A program made the position numbers and the translations under genes. The notes under the pieces were generated by a model, which had not been told where the DNA came from, did no database searches, and saw only the letters and a program-made list of their open reading frames with translations. Below are positions 34,855-45,892 of a stretch of 64,000 nucleotides of DNA, piece by piece. Within the stretch, counting starts at the first letter, position 1. The number at the start of each line of letters is the position of its first letter. The DNA is taken from positions 4,794,117-4,858,116 of the forward strand of contig NC_069125.1 of assembly GCF_026914265.1 (NCBI RefSeq), in the 5' to 3' direction. This DNA comes from Mya arenaria (lineage: Eukaryota; Mollusca; Bivalvia; Myida; Myidae).

Positions 34855-35762
34855 TATCTGGTGTAGATTTACGTTGTCTGATAATGGTTTTATTTTGATT
34901 TTTGCGTTACATGTATATGAAACGTCTTGTATAGTACATATTGTATATTTGTATTCATATTTTGAAAAATACGTACAACCAACAGAAGACGAAATAAACG
35001 CAGTGCAAAATCCCAACTGTTATTGTAAGAAATGAAAATGCTTGTATAAACAAAACACGGGGACAATGGAAATGGTACATTTAGGGGTTTTAGAAGTTTG
35101 AACTCTAGCTTTGACCCTGACCTTTCGTGTAGGGACATTTGCTGTGTACGGGAGTCTTCATCTCATTGTGGTGATCATTTTTGCCAATTAATTTCGAAAT
35201 TTCCCCCAAAATGACAGTTCACGGAAAGTGACGTCATCCATGAATGTTCGACGGCGGTGTACACGGTTGCCATGCTTAGCAGACGACACACGGACACTGC
35301 AAATAACTACATGTACATAGTAATTGTCAGCCCATTGACCATTCACAAAGCTTATCAGCATAAACGAACTCGGTAATAGGACCACCCCACTATTAAGACC
35401 ATTTTCTCAAAGTCCCACAGGTGGTCCGAATAGAGAGGTTTTACTTATAACATTTATACAATTTAAAAATCGCTTGAAAATGTACTAAACAGTCAAAGAC
35501 ATGTCGACGTTTGTCAGTTCCAGAATTTCAAAAGAAAAAAGTTAACAAATCCGGATCGCTGTATACCGTACCAAACAAAGTGTTCATTTGACGGGTCTTT
35601 TTGATTTAGTTAAGGGTTTATATATGAAATAGATTGTGTGATTGGATTGCAAAATCCACCTGCGTCTTAACCCACATGTGAATTTGACCTTTACTCACGT
35701 AGAGTTCTTACTAGACCGTATAAAAAGGCTTCTTGTTCAACAGATAATCATATTCAGAAATA
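34855..35762. other. RUSF1 3' region and intergenic DNA
   Basis: An AATAAA at 34993-34998, 139 bp after the stop, is the likely RUSF1 poly(A) signal. Beyond it I see no gene; short frames on both strands are unsupported. Confidence 0.5.
34993..34998 (+). promoter_or_regulatory. Candidate poly(A) signal of RUSF1
   Basis: The AATAAA hexamer is 139 bp downstream of the RUSF1 stop codon on the sense strand. Confidence 0.5.
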
Positions 35763-36248
35763 TTAGGGGACTGTATCAGATTGGCACCAAATTTTTTTTT
35801 TCTGTAACGAATCTCAGGACAATTATCTAAAAGAATGTGTTACGCTTTGATATCAGTATTGTAAAAAAAAGTACCAAAAGGTAAAAAAAAATGTGTCTGA
35901 GACCGGGTTCAAACCCGTGTCGCCAAAATTGCAGTCCAGCGTTGTATCTACTGAGCTACGACGGTTAACTCTAACTGGGTAACATAATTAAGCTATAAAC
36001 CTACCTCGGTTTTATCACGTGATGACACCGACTAGCCAATCACGCATAAGGATTGAATTCTACCTGGTAGACATACCCAGTAATCTTTTTTAATGGAAAA
36101 ATACGAAATAACTGCTAAAGTTAAATAAATTGTAAACTATGTGTTACTTCAGTTAGTAAGTTTTAATGTATTGTACACATCGATGCCAAGTTTATGTCAA
36201 TTTTCTTTTTCCCCCGCTATTTTATCATACGCAGTACAGTCCCTTTAA
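35763..36248. mobile_element. TTAA-ended MITE with tRNA-like core, copy 2 (reverse)
   Basis: Read on the minus strand it begins TTAAAGGGACTGTACTGCGT and ends near CAGTCCCCTAA. It shares TTAAAAAAGATTACTGGGTA and CATAAACTTGGCATCGATGT with the copy at 21053. The tRNA-like core is at 35897-35968. Confidence 0.65.
35897..35968 (-). other. tRNA-like core of the TTAA element
   Basis: On the minus strand GCCGTCGTAGCTC-like and GTAGATACAACGCTGG lead to a well-kept B box GGTTTGAACCC. The A and B boxes are 40-50 bp apart as in a tRNA. The acceptor stem does not pair, so it is not a working tRNA gene, but the boxes could be an RNA polymerase III promoter relic. Confidence 0.55.
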
Positions 36249-37013
36249 GAGGAAATATGGACTATTCAATCGCAAAGAAATTCATAGTATATCGATATAT
36301 TGAACTTCCTAAAGTTTGTAAATATATGCACAAAACATTCTTGCAGCTGAATAACTATTCCATTATATCGTGAAACGAAAGCGCACTATGTACGCTTCTT
36401 GGAAGACCTGGCACATTCTATGTGCCCACCTATGGTTAGAAATCGTATTAAGAATGTCAAGTCCGATAAGCCAACTTAAAATACATATTAGGGTTATATC
36501 TGATTTAAAGTTTTGTCAAGTACATAAATAGATTTTGTAAGGAAAATATTATTTTACCACTCGATATGTATTTCCTGCCACATTGAAACAGTAAACGCGA
36601 GTTCTACCCCGTCAATCCAGTGTAACCTGAATGATTATATCTAACATGGATTGACAGCATCGTCACACTTTTACAGTGTTATAAGTATAACTGGCACAGC
36701 AAACCTAAGCTACATTAGAAATGCATTCTATTAAGCTAGTTTGGTATCAGTAATTTGTTGTTCATTAAATTAAGATAAAACTCATCTTGGTACGTTGCAC
36801 TTCCGGTGCGTGCCTATGAAATGTTTATTGGTATTATGTTGTAACCTAATTTACGGATTATTTAGAGTTGTTAATGTGCTACAGTGTTACCGAAAATGAT
36901 GTTTATGAATATATTAAAACTTATAATGTTGCCTTATAACTAAAAAAGTTTGAAACACACCTTTTTCTTTCGATTATATACCACATTTCACGTGAAAAGC
37001 GAAAGATAGTTGA
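36249..37013. other. Intergenic, nothing recognised
   Basis: No gene or repeat found. Homology to the later unit starts (45630, 52897, 60429) begins only at about 37014, so this DNA lies outside the tandem array. Confidence 0.5.
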
Positions 37014-37208
37014 ACCGAAAACGCAAGAAAACGGACTTTTCTAATCGCTATTTGACGATCAACACAATCGCATTTATTTCTACAAAGTCGAAAAGAGCCG
37101 ATCAAATATGGAAATGACCGAGAAACATTAACCGCGTCGATAACGTAAACTTAAATTTCACGAAAAACAAACGACCCGTGGCGGAAATAACCGAAAGGCA
37201 CCGAATGC

Positions 37209-37233
37209 GACGTCGACGTCGTGTATTGTGACG
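37209..37233 (+). promoter_or_regulatory. CRE-like palindrome upstream of gene copy 1
   Basis: GACGTCGACGTC (37209-37220) lies 65 bp before the ATG and is followed by TGACGT. These resemble ATF/CREB sites (TGACGTCA type). The motif is kept in all four copies at the same distance, at 45828, 53089 and 60621. It also occurs in the inverted promoter copies. Function is inferred. Confidence 0.5.
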
Positions 37234-37273
37234 TTTCTAAGTAACTGAGTTTTGCAACGACTAAAGATCAGCC

Positions 37274-39516
37274 ATGGGCTTTGTCGATGTACTAACACTT
37301 TGTGTTCAAAAGCGTTATAATAAATGTCTCTCAACGAGAACTTACAGGAAGTGTACCGGAAGAAGTGCCAGACGACTGAGTAAGTACAGATTATAGACTT
37401 CGATTCCAAAAGTAAAAAGCCAAATATCAATACGCAAAACTGTTTAATATAAAGTATCTATCTACCCTTATAATAATCTACTTGAAACTATATATTTAAT
37501 GAACTGACTTTGTTTCATGATTATGTGTTAACATAGGGGAATCTTGTCGTAATCGTTTCGTTAAGTCGTTATTCGTTATCAAAAATGCTGGTGGAATGGA
37601 GGCTTTATAATAAACATGAAACTACTTCCAGGAGGCTACCGGAAGGGGCGCACTGGAGTGGCCTGGCAAATAGCATGCGTAAGCGGCAACCAGGGGAGCA
37701 GGGCTCCTTTAAGGGTAACGTATATATAAGATACGGCGGGTGTGGTGTAGGCAGTGTTGATATTTTTTAATAAGTGTTGTCCTTATACATAATCAAAACA
37801 AAATTATGTATCTAAATTAACCTGCTAAATATAATTGAAATGAAATGAAATAAAAAATTGTATTCATATTTATCAATAGTCGGATTTCTTTACCATTGCA
37901 TATACAACTTAAATACAAATTGACTAAATATACTATATTGAGCAAATCACAAGGTATCATTAAAAATGAATATTTAAGAAAGAGGAATACATTGTTTCGC
38001 ATTGTTTTAGATCCGAAAATCGTTGAAAGGCGTGGCATCAAAGCCGGTTAGTAATGCTGACAGTAACCGCAAGCAGCTCATTCAGAGTAGAAAAGATCGC
38101 TACCGAAAGCAACAAATAAAACGGTTTGTATTATTTTACGGTCCATCCATCTCTTAATCCAATGCGATCCCATACAATTTCTATTGATTTGTTTTCGTTT
38201 TTTAACGATACCCTTCATTTATATCCTTGTAATTGAATTCCAGAGATGTCATTCGTGAACGCAAGCTTCAAAATGAAGGAGAGTTCAGACGGAAAACAAG
38301 AGAAAACATGCAAAGGAAACAGGGGGCTGCCGAAACCTTCGCCGCTAAGAAGATTGCGTCAGTTATTCCTAAAAATACTCATCCACGTGAAAAGCGTATT
38401 ATATTTCCAGCACCGTTGATCCCATTTCCCTTTCCACCTCCTAACCTACCACCTCCACCGCTTTACTTCCATTGGCCACCTGTACATATTCCCCCACCAC
38501 CTATCACTCCACAGTTCCCGCTAGCAATCCTTCCATCAGCAACAGCACCTCACACACAACCACTCATCTTCCCAGCACCATACATACCCTTCATACACCC
38601 TCCCTCACTCACCTGTCCATCCCCACCGCTCTACTTCCGCTGGCCGCCAGTCCATGTTCCACCTCCACCAGTTAGTCCACATTTTCCACTTCCAGTCTTT
38701 CTCCCGCCATATAAACAACAGCACACGTCCAACTTTCCCATTTACAATCCAGTATGTTACACCAACACCCTAACGCAACCAAAACAACCAAACACAACAT
38801 CCGCACAACCAAACACCACATCCGCACAACCAAACACAACATCCGCACAACAAAATACCACATCCGCACAACCAAACACCACATCCGCACAACAAAACAC
38901 CACGCCAACATACCAAAACATCACAGTCACACAACCAAACACCACATCCGCACAACCAAACACCACATCCACACACCCAAACACCACATCCGCACAACCA
39001 AACACCACATCCGCACAACCAAACACCACATCCGCACAACCAAACACCACATCCGCACAACCAAACAATACATCCACACAACCAAACATCACATCCGCAA
39101 CACCAAACACCACTACAGCACAACCAAACACTACATCCGCACAACCAAACACCACATCCGCACAACCAAACACTACCTCCGCACAACCAAACACCACATC
39201 CGAACAACCAAACACCACATCCGCACAACCAAACACTACATCCACACAACCAAACACCACATCCGAACAACAAAACACCACATCCACACAACCAAACACC
39301 ACATCCGCACAACCAAACACCACATCCACACAACCAAACACCATATCCGCACTACCAAATACCACATCAGCACAACCAAACACCACATCCGCACAACAAA
39401 ATACCACGCCAACATACCAAAACACAACAGTCACACAACCAAACACCTCATCCACACACCCAAACACGTATTTACCAACACAAACAAAATCCAGGACATC
39501 ACTTTCAACTTCCTGA
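37274..39516 (+). CDS. Proline-rich, PNTTSAQ-heptad protein, copy 1 (4 exons)
   Basis: Exons are 37274-37379, 37632-37714, 38011-38123 and 38244-39516, GT-AG and in phase, giving 524 residues. The start is MGFVDVLTLCVQKR in a GCCATGG context. This frame is supported by synonymous differences between copies: TGT/TGC and AGG/CGG in exon 1; TAC/TAT, GGG/GGT and GTG/GTT in exon 2. Residues 1-150 are rich in Arg and Lys (RERKLQNEGEFRRKTREN). Residues about 153-259 hold two ~43-residue Pro-rich repeats (PPLYFHWPPVHIPPPP and PPLYFRWPPVHVPPPP). About 30 heptads of the type PNTTSAQ follow to residue ~510. I see no clear signal peptide, membrane segment or known domain, and I do not recognise the family. 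The NTT tripeptides would be N-glycosylation sequons only if the protein were secreted. AATAAA at 39618 follows the stop. Confidence 0.72.
38788..39463 (+). repeat. 21-bp minisatellite coding the heptads, copy 1
   Basis: CCAAACACCACATCCGCACAA repeats about 32 times with scattered variants. The period is a multiple of three and the unit has no stop in several frames. Long frames therefore also appear in a second plus frame (284 codons) and on the minus strand (236 codons). Only the frame continuous with the unique part of exon 4 is called coding. Confidence 0.9.
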
Positions 39517-39617
39517 CCAACATAAACATAATTTTCAACTCAAAATCACAAGCGACCTACTCTCAATACCTAAAACCACAATATTTGATGTTAAACTTAA
39601 ATAGCTAAATTGATAGA

Positions 39618-39623
39618 AATAAA
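39618..39623 (+). promoter_or_regulatory. Poly(A) signal, gene copy 1
   Basis: AATAAA lies about 100 bp after the stop. Equivalents are at 48239, 55476 and 63008 in copies 2-4, so the hexamer is conserved in position. Confidence 0.6.
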
Positions 39624-39639
39624 GATGGAAAATGTATTT

Positions 39640-40290
39640 GTGTTGTTTGATTTCTGATGAAATACGCTTACACCAAAATGAATGGCCGAACGATGTTATT
39701 ATTTTTGGCTCCTCGCTCGTTTTGAAACACATCAATGTATGGTGTTAGCCTCGGTGTCGGTGATGATGTCGGTGTCGGTGTGCAAAACCTTAATCTTGGC
39801 TGTAACTCAACAATTCACAAGAATCCGTGTGCGCAATTTACCAGAGACATGCACTCATAACTTAATAATTTGTTTCGAGTTATGCCCATACCGGCAAAAA
39901 GCAACAATAGAAGAGCATTGGACCTCGCTCATCGGCGCTTTTGTCAGAATTGAATGGTGTGGTGTATGGTTTGTATGGAAGTCATGCTAGGTTGTGCGGG
40001 TGTGATGTTTTACTGGATACACATGCCGCTTTTGTTCGAATACCGCATCTCTGGAATTCGATTGCTAAGTTAATTTCTGACGATTTGCCACGCCCTTAAA
40101 TGATGACTATCGGACCTAAAAGACACAAAAAGATCTATACGACCTTCACAAAATCAATGTTTATTGTACCTTACTTTGAGCCATTCTCATCGGGTGGCCA
40201 CTAATGCGGGCTGCAACCTCCCATGTCACTCTGACATTCCCTTGCCGGTAAATGTCTTCAGTTCTGTAACTAAACACAAGCATCAATGTC
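39640..40290. other. Unit 1 counterpart of the 162-codon frame and minus-strand tail
   Basis: In units 2-4 this stretch carries an open 162-codon frame. Here the same DNA has small insertions and deletions that shift the frame, so no long frame survives. Toward the right (40165-40260) the minus strand reads TEDIYRQGNVRVTWEVAARI and SGHPMRMAQSK to a stop. A minus-strand AATAAA follows near 40160. Confidence 0.4.
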
Positions 40291-43200
40291 AACAGTAAGC
40301 CTCCTTTACTCGAGCAAAACTGGAGACAATAGACCTCCTTAACTCGAGCAACAATAATCCTCCTTTACTCAAGTGCAATGATAACAATAAACTTTCTTTA
40401 TTCGAGCAACAACGACAACAACAAGTCTCCTTTATTTGAGCAACAATAAGCTTCCTTAATTTGAGCAAAAATTGTTACAATAAGCGCTCTTGACTCAACC
40501 AACAATGGTCACGATGATCCTTCTTTTCTCGAACAACAAACGAAACAATAAGACAATAAGCCTCCTTTTAAGAGCAAAATGGCAACAATAAACCTTTATT
40601 AGCGCTATAATAAGCCTCCTTTACTCATGCAACAATAAGCGTCCTTACTCGAGCAACAATGGCAACAATAAGCCTCCTTTACTTGAGCAACAATGACAAC
40701 AGTAAGCGTCCTTTGCTCGAGCAACAATGGCAACAATAAGCGTCCTTCACTCTAGCAACAATGGCAACAGTAAGCGTCCTTTACTCGTGCAACAATGGCA
40801 ACAGTAAGCGTCCTTTACTCGAGCAACAATGGCAACAGTAAGCGTCCTTTGCTCGAGCAACAATGGCAACAGTAAGCGTCCATTGCTCGAGCAACAATGG
40901 CAACAATAAGTGTCCTTTACTCGAGCAATAATGGCAACAGTAAGCGTCCTTTACTCGTGTAACAATGGCAACAGTAAGCGTCCTTTGCTCGAGCAACAAT
41001 GGCAACAGTAAGCGTCCTTTGCTCGAGCAACAATGGCAACAGTAAGCGTCCTTTGCTCGAGCAACAATGGCAACAATAAGCGTCCTTTGCTCGAGCAACA
41101 ATAAGAGTCCTTTGCTCGAGCAACAATGGCAACAATAAGCGTCCTTTACTCGAGCAACAATGGCAACAATAAGCGTCCTTTACTCGAGCAACAATAAGCG
41201 TCCTTTACTCGAGCAACAATGGCAACAATAAGCGTCCTTTACTCGAGCAACAATAAGCGTTCTTTACTCGAGCAACAATGGCAACAATAAGCCTCCTTTT
41301 AAGAGCAACAATGGCTGCAATAAGCGTCCTTTACTCGAGCAACAATAAGCGTCCTTTACTTGGGCAACAATATGCGTCCTTTACTCGAGAAACAATGGCA
41401 ACAATAAACGACCTTTACTCGAGCAACAATAAGCGTCCCTTACTCAAGCAACAATGGCAACAGTAAGCGTCCTTTGCTCGAGCAATAATGGCAACAATAA
41501 GCGTCCTTTGCTCGAGCAACAATGGCAACAATAAGCGTCCTTTGCTCGAGCAACAATGACAACAATAAGCGTCCTTTACTCGAGCAGCAATGGCAACAGT
41601 AAGCGTCATTTGCTCGTGCAACAAAGGCAGCAATAAGCGTCCTTTACTCGAGCAACAATGGCAACAATAAGCGTCCTTTGCTCGAGCAACAATGGCAACA
41701 ATAAGCGTCCTTTGCTCGAGCAACAATGGCAACAATAAGTGTCCTTTACTCGAGCAATAATGGCAACAGTAAGCGTCCTTTACTCGTGTAACAATGGCAA
41801 CAGTAAGCGTCCTTTGCTCGAGCAACAATGGCAACAATAAGCGTCCTTTACTCGAGCAGCAATGGCAACAATAAGCGTCCTTACTCGAGCAACAATGGCA
41901 ACAATAAGCCTCCTTTACTTGAGCAACAATGACAACAGTAAGCGTCCTTTGCTCGAGCAACAATGGCAACAATAAGCGTCCTTTACTCGAGCAACAATGG
42001 CAACAGTAAGCGTCCTTTACTCGTGCAACAATGGCAACAGTAAGCGTCTTTTACTCGAGCAACAATGGCAACAGTAATCGTCCTTTGCTCGAGCAACAAT
42101 GGCAACAGTAAGCGTCCATTGCTCGAGCAACAATGGCAACAATAAGTGTCCTTTACTCGAGCAATAATGGCAACAGTAAGCGTCTTTTACTCGTGTAACA
42201 ATGGCAACAGTAAGCGTCCTTTGCTCGAGCAACAATGGCAACAGTAAGCGTCCTTTGCTCGAGCAACAATGGCAACAGTAAGCGTCCTTTGCTCGAGCAA
42301 CAATGGCAACAATAAGCGTCCTTTGCTCGAGCAACAATGGCAACAGTAAGAGTCCTTTGCTCGAGCAACAATGGCAACAATAAGCGTCCTTTACTCGAGC
42401 AACAATGGCAACAATAAGCGTCCTTTACTCGAGCAACAATAAGCGTCCTTTACTCGAGCAACAATGGCAACAATAAGCGTCCTTTACTCGAGCAACAATA
42501 AGCGTTCTTTACTCGAGCAACAATGGCAACAATAAGCGTCCTTTACTCGAGCAACAATGGCTGCAATAAGCCTCCTTTACTCGAGCAACAATAAGCGTCC
42601 TTTACTTGGGCAAAAATATGCGTCCTTTACTCGAGAAACAATGGCAACAATAAACGACCTTTACTCGAGCAACAATAAGCGTCCTTTACTCAAGCAACAA
42701 TGGCAACAGTAAGCGTCCTTTGTTCGAGCAATAATGGCAAAAATAAGCGTCCTTTGCTCGAGCAACAATAAGCGTCCTTTGCTCGAGCAACAATGACAAC
42801 AATAAGCGTCCTTTACTCGAGCAGCAATGGCAACAGTAAGCGTCCTTTGCTCGTGCAACAAAGGCAGCAATAAGCGTCCTTTACTCGAGCAACAATGACA
42901 ACAATAAGCGTCCTTTGCTCGAGCAACAATGGCAACAGTAAGCGTCCTTTGCTCGAGCAACAATGGCAACAATAAGTGTCCTTTACTCGAGCAATAATGG
43001 CAACAGTAAGCGTCCTTTACTCGTGTAACAATGGCAACAGGAAGCGTCCTTTGCTCGAGCAACAATGGCAACAATAAGCGTCCTTTGCTCGAGCAACAAT
43101 GGCAACAGTAAGCGTCCTTTACTCGAGCAGCAATGGCAACAATAAGCGTCCTTTACTCGAGCAACAATAAGCGTCTTTTACTCGAGCAACAATGGCAACA

Positions 43201-44091
43201 ATAAGCCTCCTTTACTCGAGCAACAATAAGCGTTCTTTACTCGAGCAACAATGGCAACAATAAGCGTCCTTTACTCGAGCAACAATGGCTGCAATAAGCG
43301 TCCTTTACTCGAGCAACAATAAGCGTCCTTTACTTGGGCAACAATATGCGTCCTTTACTCGAGAAACAATGGCAACAATAAACAACCTTTACTCGAGCAA
43401 CAATAAGCGTCCTTTACTCAAGCAACAATGGCAACAGTAAGCGTCCTTTGCTCGAGCAATAATGGCAACAATAAGCGTCCTTTGCTCGAGCAACAAGAAG
43501 CGTCCTTTGCTCGAGCAACAATGACAACAATAAGCGTCCTTTACTCGAGCAACAATGGCAACAATAAGCGTCCTTTGCTCGAGCAACAAGAAGCGTCCTT
43601 TGCTCGAGCAACAATGACAACAATAAGCGTCCTTTACTCGAGCAGCAATGGCAACAGTAAGCGTCCTTTGCTCGTGCAACAAAGGCAGCAATAAGCGTCC
43701 TTTACTCGAGCAACAATGGCAACAATAAGCGTCCTTTACTCGAGCAGCAATGGCAACAATAAGCGTCCTTTGCTCAAGCAGCAATGACAACAGTAAGTGT
43801 CCTTTGCTCGAGCATTAATGGCAACAATAAGCGTCCTTTACCCGAGCAACAATACGTCTCTTTTATTTGCGCAACAATATGTCCCCTTTATTCCAGCAAA
43901 AAAAGTAACAATAAGCGTTTTGTACTCGAGCAACAATGGTAACAATAAACCTCCTTTACTCCAGCAAAAAGTAGTAACAGTAAACGTTCTTTACTCGAGC
44001 ATCTATAAGCGTCATTTACTCGAGCAAGAACAACAACAATACTTACTTGAGCGACAATAGCAACTGTAAGCCTTCATCACTCAAGCAACAA
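40291..44091. repeat. 34-bp satellite array 1 (GCTCGAGC-containing)
   Basis: About 110 units of AAGCGTCCTTTGCTCGAGCA plus ACAATGGCAACAAT, mostly 34 bp with a shorter 25-bp variant lacking TGGCAACAA. Each unit carries the 8-bp palindrome GCTCGAGC or its variant ACTCGAGC. Both edges are degenerate (AAGCCTCC forms). Minus-strand frames up to 185 codons arise because three units equal 102 bp; they are repeat translations. Confidence 0.95.
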
Positions 44092-44282
44092 GATATCCGT
44101 TTAATTAAATTTGGTCACAGTTATGACCATGAGAACGTTTTAGGGTACTGACGGTACAAAATGATTTGTATACCGGTACATTATATTCATCTGTATTATT
44201 AAGTTATCGAACGCGAGATATTTGTTTAACGACACGATGAAACATAACTTCTAAAATCATAAAGCACAAGGCTGGTCTCCGT

Positions 44283-44424
44283 CTTTGCAAAACACAGTTG
44301 CTTAAAACGTCACAATTTTCGACGTCGACGTCGCATTCGTTGTTTCTCGACACGGATCATTTGTTATCGTGAAACAGCTGATGCGGCATCGTCACTTTTT
44401 GATAGAAGTTCCGTCATTTCCGTA
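44283..44424 (-). repeat. Inverted, ATG-less copy of the gene promoter (spacer 1)
   Basis: Read on the minus strand it has CGTGTCGAGAAACAACGAAT, then GCGACGTCGACGTCG (palindrome at 44321-44332), TTGTGACGTTTTAAGCAACT and GTTTTGCAAAGACGG. These align with the region before the gene start (GTGACGTTTCTAGGCAACTG, GTTTTGCAACGACTA). Where the gene has CAGCCATGG the inverted copy has CAGCCTTGT. It is a relic or a divergent promoter. Confidence 0.75.
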
Positions 44425-44551
44425 CTAGGTCTGCTTTTTTCGTTTATTTCAAGAAATAATGAATATGCCGTTCGTAAACAGCCGGTTATTTCTGTAAATG
44501 TCTGTCTATTTTTGTAGCCGTTGTTAATGGCGTTAACTAATTTAACTTTTT

Positions 44552-44730
44552 CAGTCGAACTCGCTACGTCGAACTCTGTTATCTCGATGTTTTGGTTATG
44601 TCGAACTTTTTAACGAATGGGTTGGGTTTAGTAGTCATGTTTTGTTTTTCGGTTATATCGAATTTTCGTTATTATTAAACTTTGTCCCAACGACATCGAC
44701 ATATCGATCGTTGACAGTTCATGCATTGAT
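44552..44730. mobile_element. MITE-like end, TCGAACTCG type (spacer 1)
   Basis: CAGTCGAACTCGCTACGTCG and TTATCTCGATGTTTTGGTTA resemble pogo/Tigger-type terminal regions. An inverted partner may be the CGGTCGCAGTTGAACTGTA phrase at about 45454-45472, giving a ~920-bp element, but the arms match poorly. Confidence 0.35.
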
Positions 44731-45892
44731 GCTCTAAATGATCAAGTTATAAGAAATAATAATCTTCCGTGAATCAACACCATGGCATTTGTTTCGGAAA
44801 TTCAGGCATTAGGACATTCATATTAAATAAAATCGTTTATCTGAAAATTTGTATGTATCACCTTTAGCATTGCAATATTATCAAATTTTCTCTTTTCAAA
44901 CAATGTTTTCCTTACCACCATAAGTGTAGCATTGTCATTTCACTACCTTTTGAAATGTTGAAACCTCCTATGTGCGAAGCTCAAAGCAGACATTTGAAAA
45001 TATTTCGATGTTGGACCGTTATGGCAAGTGTTCATTATTCATTAACATTTCCCACAATTAAATTGTACTCATAAACTTATCACAATTATCTTCTCAGATG
45101 CCCTTATCAAGTAATAGCGGTTTTGCGTAAACGGTGATAACGGGTTTTCACATCTTCTCAAATTTCTTTCATCTGTCATTGCATTTTTTACAACTTTCAA
45201 AATGTTTTAACACCTGTTATTTGTTTTTTTATTTGAAAACAGGCTTTCGGAAAAAGGCATGAACTTTTAACCTCGAGGTGATCATAAGGTTTGATAATTT
45301 GGGACCGGCAATGCCAATGGTGCTCGAGTCCTCGGCTTATCTTAGTTTCGATCCATTGTCTATATTTTTTATATGAAAATAGAAGGAATAATGGTCTGGA
45401 CAAAGCCTCGACTTCGACCGATCGCCAGTTTTCGACGACCGCCTGTTCGAACGGTCGCAGTTGAACTGTATATAGAGTCTACATACATGTGTTTTTCGCG
45501 TAATTGCAATATCGCTTGTTTTATTTCGCGAATGAATGTTATTTGTTTAATAAAATTGATTATCTAGAAGAAATAAGCATGTATTGGTCAAAGCGTGTCG
45601 TATTGGTGCAAAGTGAAAGAAAGTTGCACAAAAATCGAAAACAAGACGGACTTTAGTAATCTCCAATGAACGACCAACACATTTGTCTGTATTTCTACAA
45701 AGTCGAAAATAGCCGATCAGAATTAATACGAATATGACCGAGAAACATTAACCGCGTCGATAACGTAAAAATAAATTTCACGAAAACAAACGATCCGTGG
45801 CGGAAATAACCGAAAGGCACCGAATGCGACGTCGACGTCGTGTATTGTGACGTTTCTAGGCAACTGAGTTTTGCAACGACTAAAGATCAGCC

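Larger units (their letters stand above)
37014..45629 (+). repeat. Tandem unit 1 of a four-copy segmental array (~8.6 kb)
   Basis: The unit contains, in order: the proline-rich/heptad gene, a stretch of unclear status, a 34-bp satellite array, and a spacer with an inverted promoter copy. It is the most divergent of the four units and has the longest satellite array (3.8 kb). Its left edge is where similarity to units 2-4 starts (CAAGAAAACGGACTT against CAAGACGGACTT). Confidence 0.88.
44092..45629. other. Spacer 1 between units 1 and 2
   Basis: AT-rich spacer present after each satellite array (also 51352-52896 and 58883-60428). It holds an inverted copy of the gene promoter at 44283-44424, a TCGAACTCG-type MITE-like stretch from 44552, and no supported gene. 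The three spacers are collinear. Spacers 2 and 3 are almost identical to each other and clearly diverged from this one. Confidence 0.6.

Noticed and set aside
35897-35968. Functional tRNA gene
   Set aside because: The A and B boxes are present, but the acceptor stem does not pair and the sequence is embedded in a repeated mobile element.
37158-37430. Minus-strand 90-codon frame over exon 1 of the heptad gene (similar ones in units 2-4)
   Set aside because: It is antisense to exon 1 and carried by duplication. The plus frame has GT-AG exons and synonymous differences between copies.
37585-37770. Plus frame reading exon 2 as RLPEGAHWSGLANSMRKR
   Set aside because: Differences between copies are mostly non-synonymous in this frame but often synonymous in the alternative frame, which also fits the phases of exons 1 and 3.
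38754-39608. 284-codon His/Thr/Lys-rich frame and minus-strand frames over the heptad tracts
   Set aside because: By-products of the 21-bp unit in other frames. They do not continue into the conserved exon structure, whereas the PNTTSAQ frame does.
40781-43790. Cysteine-rich minus-strand frames up to 185 codons (and similar ones at 49342-50736 and 56579-58403)
   Set aside because: Three 34-bp units give 34 codons without a stop. The Cys-rich look comes from the repeat, and frames break wherever the 25-bp variant occurs.
40291-44091. CRISPR-like appearance of regularly spaced short repeats
   Set aside because: There are no unique spacers; units are directly contiguous and degenerate, and the genome is animal.
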